Shown: one piece after another, positions 15,059 to 21,452 of the stretch | How positions within the stretch are numbered: the stretch's first letter is position 1 | Layout of the letters: each line of letters opens with the position of its first letter | Assembly (NCBI GenBank): GCA_024278255.1 | Contig: JAJRTP010000447.1 | Location: forward strand, 1-21,452 | Source: Chloroflexota bacterium | GTDB lineage: Bacteria > Chloroflexota > Anaerolineae > Promineifilales > Promineifilaceae | DNA length: 21,452 nt | Direction of reading: 5' to 3' | Translations under genes and position numbers: made by a program | Notes under the pieces: generated by a model | Told to the model about the DNA's origin: nothing | Seen by the model: only the letters and a program-made list of their open reading frames with translations | Databases searched by the model: none

Positions 15059-15078
15059 GTAATCTGTTGTAATCTGTT
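15059..15078. repeat. Tandem 10-mer next to a palindrome
   Basis: GTAATCTGTT occurs twice in direct succession, 7 bp to the right of the 15019-15051 palindrome. It may belong to the same mobile or regulatory unit. Confidence 0.5.
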
Positions 15079-15094
15079 AAAGCTGAGAATACCG

Positions 15095-16492
15095 TCAAGC
15101 CACGTCGTCCAATCCTTCCGGGGGATTGGTGGCGACGGGCTGCATCTCTTCAAAATCGGATGCCGGAGGCGCAACGGCCGTTTCCGGTTTGGCAGGTTCC
15201 GCCGGCACAATTAAATGTACATCCCGCTGCGGGAACGGCATCTCAAATTGGTGCGTGGCAAACGTATCCCAAATCGCCAGACGCAGCATACTGGCGACAC
15301 CTACCATCATATTGGCGTCCGTTACCCAGGCACGTAGTTCATAATTGATGCTGTTGTCGCCAAATTCCGTCAAAAAGACCTGCGGCTCCGGTTCGTCCAG
15401 AACGCCGGGGTACCCTTTGGCCGTAGTCAGCAGCGCCTCCATCACCTCATGCGGGTTGTCATTGTAGCTGGCGCCGATGGCGATGTGGATGCGTTTGCGG
15501 CGCGGCGCTTCCTTCCCGGAGTAGTTGATGAGTGTGCCGCTGAGTAACTGGCCGTTGGGGACGATCAATTCCAAATTGTCGAAGGTGCGGATGTGGGTAG
15601 TGCGTAAGCGGATATCTTTGACGACGCCGCTGGCTCCAGCCGTTTCGATGATGTCGCCTGGCGTCAGGCTGCGTTCAAAGAGCAGGATGAAGCCGCTGAC
15701 GAAATTGTTGATCAACTCCTGCATCCCGAAGCCGATACCAACGGAAAGACCGCCGAGGATGACGGCGACGGCCGTTAAATCCACCCCCGCCACCATCAAG
15801 CCCACCAGCGCCCCCACCATAATCACCACATAGCCGCTAAAGGTAGCCACAATGGGAATAACAGACGGATCAACATCCATGCGGGGCAAAACCACATCCC
15901 GCAGCAGGCCGCGCACCCAGTTTCCCAGCAGAACGAAGATGTACAGCGCCAGCAGCCCGCCCAGAATGGCCCCCACGGGCACGGAAACGTCTTTGGTGAA
16001 GGTGACTTGATAGGCCAGAATGCTGTCCAGCAGGCCGACGACGTGCATCAAGACCAGGACAATCATGGTGGGGCGCAAAATCTGGTTCCGCCACAGCCGT
16101 TTTTGCTCCGGTTTGAGCCAAAGGTCAATGGCGGCGGCCAGCGTCCGGTAGAGCAACCACAAACCGAAGAAGGGAACGACGTAATCCAGCACGCCATGCG
16201 GCCACCCGGCCTTGGCAAACAGGTTGATGGTTACATTGCCGGTAATCCAGATGGCTAACGGCCGGGCCACGGCCAACCCCAGCGCCACAATCTGCCCCAG
16301 CCAGGAAGCGTACCGCAGCGCCGGCCCTTCCTGGAGACGTCGTTCCCCCCGCTTGAGGACGCGCCGCAAAATCCAGCCCGCCAGCAGCCCCAGCAGCACA
16401 AAAACGATCAGGGCAATTGTTTCCGGCAGGAGTTCGCGGGCCAAAAAATCAGAAACCCATTCTTTAATTTGCTGCCAAATTTCTGTAAACAT
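15095..16492 (-). CDS. MscS-family mechanosensitive ion channel
   Basis: The 465-residue protein has about six membrane helices between residues 22 and 235, then the pore-lining helix (about 240-272, ILGGLSVGIGFGMQELINNF) typical of MscS with Gly/Ala packing. The cytosolic beta domain follows (about 275-325, GDIIETAGASGVVKDIRLR and VPNGQLLSGTLINYS), and then the alpha/beta domain to about 430. The tail is Pro/Ala-rich and disordered. MscS channels open under membrane tension and release solutes during osmotic downshock. It is longer than E. coli MscS (286 residues) because of extra N-terminal helices. The ATG at 16492 has no visible ribosome site; a 33-bp palindrome begins 9 nt upstream. Confidence 0.93.
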   Translation of the reverse strand: MFTEIWQQIKEWVSDFLARELLPETIALIVFVLLGLLAGWILRRVLKRGERRLQEGPALRYASWLGQIVALGLAVARPLAIWITGNVTINLFAKAGWPHGVLDYVVPFFGLWLLYRTLAAAIDLWLKPEQKRLWRNQILRPTMIVLVLMHVVGLLDSILAYQVTFTKDVSVPVGAILGGLLALYIFVLLGNWVRGLLRDVVLPRMDVDPSVIPIVATFSGYVVIMVGALVGLMVAGVDLTAVAVILGGLSVGIGFGMQELINNFVSGFILLFERSLTPGDIIETAGASGVVKDIRLRTTHIRTFDNLELIVPNGQLLSGTLINYSGKEAPRRKRIHIAIGASYNDNPHEVMEALLTTAKGYPGVLDEPEPQVFLTEFGDNSINYELRAWVTDANMMVGVASMLRLAIWDTFATHQFEMPFPQRDVHLIVPAEPAKPETAVAPPASDFEEMQPVATNPPEGLDDVA

Positions 16493-16501
16493 AATGTTGT
16501 T

Positions 16502-16534
16502 AGAAGTTCAACTTCTCAAAGAAGTTGAACTTCT
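16502..16534. repeat. 33-bp palindrome, second AGAAGTT copy
   Basis: AGAAGTTCAACTTCTC (16502-16517), a single A, then AAGAAGTTGAACTTCT (16519-16534). The arms are perfect except at the innermost pair. Over 37 bp it differs from 7470-7506 at only two central positions. It begins 9 nt upstream of the MscS start. The rest of the gap to 16651 holds nothing I can identify. Confidence 0.85.
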
Positions 16535-16651
16535 TGGGTAAAGCAGTCTCATTACCATATTATCTGAAAGCATGTTGGCAGATTCCTCAGCGCCAACTTG
16601 ACCGGCGCCTTCGCTGCCGTCGTTGGTTCAGGCGGGGATGGTTTATTTTCT

Positions 16652-17041
16652 TCATTCGTTTTTCCTCGATTTTCTAATCACTGTCTCAATCGCCCGAGTC
16701 AATTCTTCGGGCGCACTGTCTTCGTGAATAAAACACAATTTTCCCGGCTCAAAATCAAACACATTTTCATTATTGCTGTCCAAACTATACAGAATCAAAA
16801 CGGTAATGCCCGGATTTTCCCACCAGATGCGCCATAAAGGGCCGGGGCCATCTTTTTGGAATGTTTTCTGGTCTATGAGGATGACATCCGGGGATGAAGC
16901 CCGCGCCATCAGCACAGCTTCCTGCTCGCTGGATGCCTCGCCTATCACCATAATGGACGGCATGGCGTTCAGTAAGTGACTTAACCCTTTTCGCTCGACC
17001 GTTTGTTCATTCACCACCAAAATTCGTATCGGATTTCCCAA
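16652..17041 (-). CDS. Degenerate stand-alone response-regulator receiver domain
   Basis: The 129-residue protein has the length and fold pattern of a CheY-like receiver (RILVVNE, VILIDQ, VLILYS) and no output domain. The phospho-acceptor position is kept (Asp57), but the usual acidic pair is Asn11-Glu12, the Thr/Ser switch is Ser86, and the invariant Lys is replaced by His106 (LCFIHED). It is therefore probably a pseudo-receiver or works without normal phosphorylation. The start is a TTG at 17041, with AAGGGTG a few bases upstream; no ATG or GTG fits the fold's beginning. It diverges from the large STAND regulator gene across 114 bp, which suggests a regulatory link. Confidence 0.8.
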   Translation of the reverse strand: MGNPIRILVVNEQTVERKGLSHLLNAMPSIMVIGEASSEQEAVLMARASSPDVILIDQKTFQKDGPGPLWRIWWENPGITVLILYSLDSNNENVFDFEPGKLCFIHEDSAPEELTRAIETVIRKSRKNE

Positions 17042-17065
17042 AATACACCCTTGTTTTCTCGTTGG

Positions 17066-17095
17066 TTGTGGCTTTTTCCGGGTTTTCAGTAAAAT
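17066..17095 (+). promoter_or_regulatory. Candidate promoter of the STAND regulator gene
   Basis: TTGTGG (17066-17071) and TAAAAT (17090-17095) are separated by 18 bp, 60 bp before the ATG at 17156. The -10 is good (5 of 6), the -35 weak. An ACGGCCGT octamer lies just downstream at 17100. GGAG (17148-17151) is a close ribosome site with only four bases to the ATG. Confidence 0.35.
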
Positions 17096-17155
17096 ACTAA
17101 CGGCCGTTCGTCTAAAGATCGTCTAGGATTCGCCGTAATTTGTACCTGGAGCAGA

Positions 17156-20100
17156 ATGGAATCCGTTTTACGCCTTAAATTATTTGGTTCGCCGGAAGTG
17201 TGGCTTGATGAAGAGCCGCTGACAGGCTTTATCACTACCAAGAGCCGCGCCCTGCTTTTTTTTCTGGTTATGAAACCGGGAGTTCACGGCCGTCACACCC
17301 TGGCTGCCCTGCTCTGGCCGGAAACCACCGAACCCAAAGCCTTAAAAAATCTCCGTGACGTCCTCTCCAATTTGCGTAAACTGGCCGGCGCGCATCTGGA
17401 CATCACCCGCCAGACGGCCGCTTTCCGGCGGGACTCCGCTTATGTGCTGGACGTGGAAGAGTTCAGCGCGCTGCTGGAGCAATATAAACGGGGCGCGGGC
17501 GAGATTGGCGATTTGGAAACGGCCGTATCCCTCTATAAGGGTGATTTTCTGGATGGATTTCATCTGGCCAAAACAGAACGGTACGAAGCGTGGCTGACCT
17601 CAGAACGGGAGCAGTTGTGGCAAGCCCAGAAAACAGCCTTAAATACCCTGGCTGCGCGGTATGCAGCCCAGGCGGATTACAGCCGCAGCCTGGAATACGT
17701 TTCCCGCTTGCTGCGTTTGGACCCCTATTGCGAACAGGGACAGCGGCTCAAAATAGCCTTGTTGGCGCGCCTGGAGCAGCGCAATGACGCCCTGGCTCAA
17801 TACGCCGCCTATCGTCATTTGCTGAACGAAGAATTAGGCGTCGCACCGGCCGCAGAGACGACCGCCCTTTACGAACAGATTAAGGCGGGGGGGATTGGCG
17901 ATTGGCGATTGGCGATTGGCGATGAGGAAATCGCCAATCGCCAATCCTTCGACAAACTCAGGACAAGTCCGCCAATCGCTACCCAAATTGATTGGGGGGA
18001 TATTCCGGGCGAGGCTGCTTTTTACGGCCGTCGGGAACAGCTAAAACAATTGTTACAATGGCTTAACGACGGGCAGCACAGCTTCATTGCCATCACCGGT
18101 ATGGGCGGCGTGGGTAAAACAGCGTTGGCCGCCCGGCTGGTCCGCCGGTTGGCGCAGCCGCCCCACGCCTGCGAATTTATTCTCTGGCGTTCCTTAATCA
18201 ACGTACCGCCGCTTACGGCCGTTCTGCAAAACTGGCTGGAAACACTTTCCGGTCAGCAGTTGGCTGAACTACCGGAAAGCATAGATGAACAATTATCGCT
18301 GCTCCTGACCCGGCTGCGGGAACATCGCTGCCTGCTGGTTCTGGATAACTTTGAAAGCGTCATGGCATCCGGCGTCAACGCCGGGCGTTACCGGGCAGAG
18401 TACGAAGCATACGGGCAGTTGATCCAGCGCATCGGCGGCGGGCGGCAGGGCCAAAGCTGCCTGCTGATCACCAGCCGGGAACTGCCGGGCAAGCTGGCCC
18501 GTCTGACGGGAGACGCCGCTCCATCAGCCGTTATAAATTTGTCCGGTCTGCCGGAAAAGCCGGGGGTAGCTATGCTGCGGGCGCAGGGCTTAACCGGCAC
18601 AGCGAAAAAACTCTCAGCTCTTGTGCAGCGGTATTCGGGCAACCCCCTGGCCCTGAAACTGGCAGCGGACACGGCCCGAACCTTGTTTGCCGGCGATACG
18701 GGTATGTTGTTGGCGGACACGGCCGTCTACGGCGACATCCGCGACGTGTTAGATGAACAATTTCACCGCCTGACCCCCCTGGAAGAAGAGATCATCACCT
18801 GGCTGGCCGTCGAGCGCGAGCCGGTTTCCGCCCAAATCATCTGGGACGACCTGGCCCGGCCGCCGCACAAACGCCAATTTCTGGAAGCGCTGCGTTCCCT
18901 CTATTTTCGTTCCCTGCTGGAATCTATCCCGGAATCAGATCCGGCAGATACCGGCGGCGCGCCCCGCTACACCCTGCAAAATGTGATTATGGAATACGCC
19001 GCCGGCCGCTTCATAGAAGCCGTCTGCCGGGAAATCGAGGCGGGTGAATTGAACCTGCTGCAACGAATCGCCCTGCTCAAAGCGCGCGCCAAAGAATACG
19101 TCCAGCAAGGCCAGCGCCGCCTGCTGTTGGAACCGGTCGTTCAATGGCTGGTTCGCCGTCTGGGGCTGGCGGGCGCTGTAAACAAATTGCGCTTTTTGCT
19201 GAAAACGGCGCAGATGCAGCCAGCCCTGTCGCCCGGTTACGCCGCAGCCAACATTCTGCACCTGCTGGTCGCCCTGGATGCAGAGTTGGACGGCTGGGAT
19301 TTTTCCCATTTACCCATCCGGCAGGCAGATTTGCGCCACGTTGTCCTGCGCGGCGTTTCCTTCCGGGGCAGCGACTTGAGCAGCGCCGTTTTCCGGGACA
19401 CCTTTGGCATCGTCCCCGCCGTTGCTTTCAGCCCGGACGGGCAGTTTCTGGCCGCCGTTGCTTCCGAAGGTTCCATCACGCTCTGGCGGCTGCGCGAGTA
19501 CCAGCCCTGGCGGGTGATGAAACGCCTTGCCGGTTATGACATATCGATTGCTTTCAGCCCCGATGGGCAGGTTCTGGCTGGCGGCGGCAGCGATAACGTT
19601 ATTCGCCTGTGGGACGTTGCTTCCGGGCAGCAAATACGGCAGTTAACAGCGCACACCGGTCAGATAACGGCCGTTCTCTTCCACCCGGACGGCCAGACGT
19701 TAATCAGTAGCAGCGAAGATCAGACAATTGGCCTGTGGGATGCGGCCGGCGGGCAGCTTTTGCAGCAAATCCCCACCCCCGGCAACCTCATCCTGGCGCT
19801 GGCTGCCAGCCCGGACGGGCAGATTGTGGCCGGGGGCGGTTATGACGGGATGGTGTATTTGTGGCGGTCAGATTCGGGCGCGTTCATCCGCCGCCTGGGC
19901 GACGCGCCAGCGGAAAAGATTCATGCCGTCGCCTTCAGCCCCGATGGCGCTTTGCTGGCAGCGGCCGGTGAGGATCATGAGATTCAGTTATGGGATGTCC
20001 GGACCGGTGAAAAACATCGCTCTCTGACCGGCCACGCCAATTTTGTCCTCTCCGCTGCTTTTCATCCTGACGGCCGTATCCTGGCCAGCAGCAGCGCTGA

Positions 20101-21412
20101 CAAAACCATTCGTTTGTGGGATTGGCGGCGAGGGCGTACCGTGCGTGTCATTCACGGCAGCGCCAACTGGATAACCAGCGTTGCTTTTAGTCCGGATGGT
20201 GAGATTCTGGCCAGCGGTAGTTATGACCGGCAGATTCGCTTGTGGCAGAGCCGCAGCGGGCATTTGCTTCATACGCTGCAAGGGTCGCTGAAAATGGTAA
20301 ATCTGATGGCGTTCAGCACAGACGGCCGTTTGCTGGGCAGCGCCTCTTATGACCGTCCGGTTCTGTTGTGGGACGCGCATGATGGCGCTCTTTTGCGCAC
20401 CTTGCAGGGGCACAGCAGCACGGTGCGCCAATTGGCCTTTAGCCCGGACGGCCGCACCCTGGCCATCAGCGGCGACGAGAACAAAGTGCGTTTATGGGAT
20501 ACGCAAACCGGCCAATTGTCACAAACCCTGACTGTGAACAGCAATTTTGTGCGCACGCTGGCTTTTAGTCCAGACGGCCGTTTTTTGGCCGCCGGCGACG
20601 GCACAGGATACGGCGCTGTTGTGATTTGGGAGGCGGCTGCGGGCCAACCGCACTTTACCGTGCCGGAAGCCCGCACCGGCCTGGAATCTCACATTTGTTT
20701 CAGCCCCGACGGGCGGTATCTGGCTTACAGCAGCCGCGATTTTGCCCTCAACCTCCTGGATGTCTACCAGGGCGCGGTTTGCTGCTCCCTGACCGGCCAC
20801 CAGTCGCCCATCGAGGGAATTCGCTTCTCGCCGGACGGTTCCCTGCTGGCTTCCCTGGACAGGGACGGGACGCTGTATGTCTGGCGAGCGGCGGCGGATG
20901 GTTCTTTCCGCCTTCAGGCGCAATTTCCGGGGAGCAGCGCCAATGTTGATGTTTGGAACCTGGCTTTCAGCCCGGATGGCCGGGCCATTGCCTGCCAACT
21001 GGATGGCGGCCGTATCGGGATTTTTGATGGGGATGGCGGGCGGCTGCTTTGTTCAATTCAGGAGACGCTCTATGGGGAGGGGTGTATGGTATTCAGTGGG
21101 GATGGCTCATTTTTGCTGACCGGCAGCGGTGACGGCCGGGTACGCATGTGGGACGCAGCCAATGGCGAGCGCTGCCAAACGCTGGCCGGGCACGAGGGAA
21201 TCGTGAGAACTGTTGCGGCTGATGGGGTGAACGGCCGTATCGCCAGCAGTGGTGATGACGGGACGATTCGCCTGTGGCATATTCCGGCGGGGGAGTGTGC
21301 GCTGGCACTGACCCCGCCGGGGCCGTATGAGGGGTTGGACATTACTGGGGCAGCGGGGTTATCCCCGGCACAGGTGGAAACCCTTAAAGCGCTGGGGGCA
21401 GTGACCCAATAA
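17156..21412 (+). CDS. STAND-type regulator: SARP/BTAD, NB-ARC NTPase, pentapeptide-like bridge, WD40 propellers
   Basis: The 1418-residue protein combines sensing and output in one chain. Residues about 5-95 form an OmpR-like winged helix and 98-243 the BTAD helical repeat, as in SARP/AfsR activators. A repeat-derived linker covers about 245-273. The NB-ARC NTPase follows: Walker A GMGGVGKT (315-322, Lys321), Walker B LLVLDNF (Asp397), sensor Arg441 in LLITSRE, and GNPLALKL (495-502). Residues about 716-747 read as pentapeptide-like repeats (ADLRHVVLRGVSF). From about 752 there are roughly 15 WD40 blades with AFSPDGxxLA...LW signatures, then a short C-terminal motif (GPYEGLDITGAAGLSPAQ) seen in related proteins. 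Family knowledge: ligand binding to the propeller releases NTPase-driven oligomerisation and activates the N-terminal domain, here DNA binding. A role in defence is possible but no effector enzyme is present. It is the only clear plus-strand gene. Confidence 0.93.
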   Translation: MESVLRLKLFGSPEVWLDEEPLTGFITTKSRALLFFLVMKPGVHGRHTLAALLWPETTEPKALKNLRDVLSNLRKLAGAHLDITRQTAAFRRDSAYVLDVEEFSALLEQYKRGAGEIGDLETAVSLYKGDFLDGFHLAKTERYEAWLTSEREQLWQAQKTALNTLAARYAAQADYSRSLEYVSRLLRLDPYCEQGQRLKIALLARLEQRNDALAQYAAYRHLLNEELGVAPAAETTALYEQIKAGGIGDWRLAIGDEEIANRQSFDKLRTSPPIATQIDWGDIPGEAAFYGRREQLKQLLQWLNDGQHSFIAITGMGGVGKTALAARLVRRLAQPPHACEFILWRSLINVPPLTAVLQNWLETLSGQQLAELPESIDEQLSLLLTRLREHRCLLVLDNFESVMASGVNAGRYRAEYEAYGQLIQRIGGGRQGQSCLLITSRELPGKLARLTGDAAPSAVINLSGLPEKPGVAMLRAQGLTGTAKKLSALVQRYSGNPLALKLAADTARTLFAGDTGMLLADTAVYGDIRDVLDEQFHRLTPLEEEIITWLAVEREPVSAQIIWDDLARPPHKRQFLEALRSLYFRSLLESIPESDPADTGGAPRYTLQNVIMEYAAGRFIEAVCREIEAGELNLLQRIALLKARAKEYVQQGQRRLLLEPVVQWLVRRLGLAGAVNKLRFLLKTAQMQPALSPGYAAANILHLLVALDAELDGWDFSHLPIRQADLRHVVLRGVSFRGSDLSSAVFRDTFGIVPAVAFSPDGQFLAAVASEGSITLWRLREYQPWRVMKRLAGYDISIAFSPDGQVLAGGGSDNVIRLWDVASGQQIRQLTAHTGQITAVLFHPDGQTLISSSEDQTIGLWDAAGGQLLQQIPTPGNLILALAASPDGQIVAGGGYDGMVYLWRSDSGAFIRRLGDAPAEKIHAVAFSPDGALLAAAGEDHEIQLWDVRTGEKHRSLTGHANFVLSAAFHPDGRILASSSADKTIRLWDWRRGRTVRVIHGSANWITSVAFSPDGEILASGSYDRQIRLWQSRSGHLLHTLQGSLKMVNLMAFSTDGRLLGSASYDRPVLLWDAHDGALLRTLQGHSSTVRQLAFSPDGRTLAISGDENKVRLWDTQTGQLSQTLTVNSNFVRTLAFSPDGRFLAAGDGTGYGAVVIWEAAAGQPHFTVPEARTGLESHICFSPDGRYLAYSSRDFALNLLDVYQGAVCCSLTGHQSPIEGIRFSPDGSLLASLDRDGTLYVWRAAADGSFRLQAQFPGSSANVDVWNLAFSPDGRAIACQLDGGRIGIFDGDGGRLLCSIQETLYGEGCMVFSGDGSFLLTGSGDGRVRMWDAANGERCQTLAGHEGIVRTVAADGVNGRIASSGDDGTIRLWHIPAGECALALTPPGPYEGLDITGAAGLSPAQVETLKALGAVTQ
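17893..17968. repeat. In-frame repeat cassette inside the STAND gene
   Basis: GATTGGC is repeated four times in tandem (17893-17920). Then a 17-bp perfect stem (17907-17923 with 17930-17946) closes over a 6-nt loop. CCTTCGACAAACTCAGGACA and three further bases follow (17946-17968), encoding SFDKLRTS. The cassette encodes residues about 247-271, between the BTAD and NB-ARC domains, and leaves the frame open. The SFDKLRT string is one I associate with dispersed repeats in environmental bacterial genomes (recollection, not checked). Confidence 0.8.
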
Positions 21413-21452
21413 AAACAACCCCTCTCTGACAAGCTGACCTTCCTGGGTGATA
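21413..21452. other. Window end, no feature
   Basis: Forty bases follow the stop of the STAND gene. I see no start of another gene and no hairpin with a T-run. Confidence 0.5.

Larger units (their letters stand above)
134..21238. repeat. Dispersed palindromic octamer ACGGCCGT, 38 copies
   Basis: First bases of the copies found by eye: 134, 691, 938, 1784, 2495, 3182, 3212, 4174, 4340, 4585, 4763, 5805, 6465, 7384, 8253, 8724, 10011, 10235, 11391, 11578, 12538, 12973, 13216, 13464, 14493, 15174, 15768, 17100, 17286, 17519, 18024, 18215, 18719, 19667, 20070, 20322, 20574, 21231. An 8-mer is expected well under once in this length at even base composition. 35 lie in genes and 3 outside. Within genes 24 read Thr-Ala-Val and 11 read x-Gly-Arg; none uses the third frame (Arg-Pro). 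Confidence 0.92.

Noticed and set aside
17893..17923. Tandem GATTGGC array as a CRISPR or satellite array.
   Set aside because: Only four 7-bp units without spacers, inside a coding frame.
17156..21412. STAND gene as a demonstrated anti-phage system.
   Set aside because: The N-terminus is a DNA-binding/BTAD activator type, with no nuclease, TIR, protease or other effector, and no defence genes lie nearby.

Overview
The window reads as a chromosomal segment of a Chloroflexota bacterium, most likely from the Anaerolineae or a related class. This is inference from four things: the gene families (a BTAD/NB-ARC/WD40 regulator, a CSLREA-like beta-helix secreted protein, exported amidases), Gram-type lipoprotein signals, moderate GC, and very heavy use of the palindromic octamer ACGGCCGT (38 copies counted by eye in 21.5 kb). 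There is no rRNA, tRNA, CRISPR array, transposase or phage module.

Layout. Positions 17041 down to 79 form a long run of minus-strand genes. In transcription order they are: a degenerate response-regulator receiver domain with a TTG start; an MscS-type mechanosensitive channel; a YtxH-like small membrane protein; a 66-residue zinc-finger protein; a GlsB/YeaQ/YmgE-type membrane protein; a TAP-like alpha/beta-hydrolase lipoprotein; a secreted right-handed beta-helix protein; a 160-residue helical cytoplasmic protein; a YvlD/holin-4-like membrane protein; an exported amidase interrupted by one in-frame TAA; a zinc-ribbon protein; an ABC exporter (ATPase plus overlapping permease); a four-helix membrane protein; a 978-residue beta-lactamase-fold/amidase fusion lipoprotein; a second zinc-ribbon protein with one ligand cysteine missing; and a membrane-anchored protein of unknown function. 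From 17156 to 21412 a single plus-strand gene encodes a 1418-residue STAND-type regulator: SARP/BTAD N-terminus, NB-ARC NTPase, pentapeptide-like bridge, then about 15 WD40 blades. It diverges from the receiver gene across 114 bp.

How the genes may work together. Most minus-strand products act at or beyond the membrane: three lipoproteins, one secreted beta-helix protein, a channel, an exporter and several small membrane proteins. The run looks like a collection of cell-envelope and stress genes rather than one pathway. Two exported amidases, each followed directly by a small zinc-ribbon gene, suggest duplication of a two-gene unit or a recurring association. The ABC ATPase, permease and four-helix protein form the clearest operon (11-nt overlap, then a 13-nt gap).

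Non-coding structure is the most distinctive part. Most gaps longer than about 50 bp in the minus-strand run carry an inverted repeat. Four are 33-bp palindromes of identical architecture (16-nt arms, 1-nt centre, AGA...TCT ends) but with three different arm sequences. Three more share an inner CACTT/AAGTG stem. One 33-bp palindrome sits between a Shine-Dalgarno-like site and the start codon. A further repeat cassette lies in frame inside the STAND gene. No gene-free stretch reaches 300 bases; the longest is about 130 bp.
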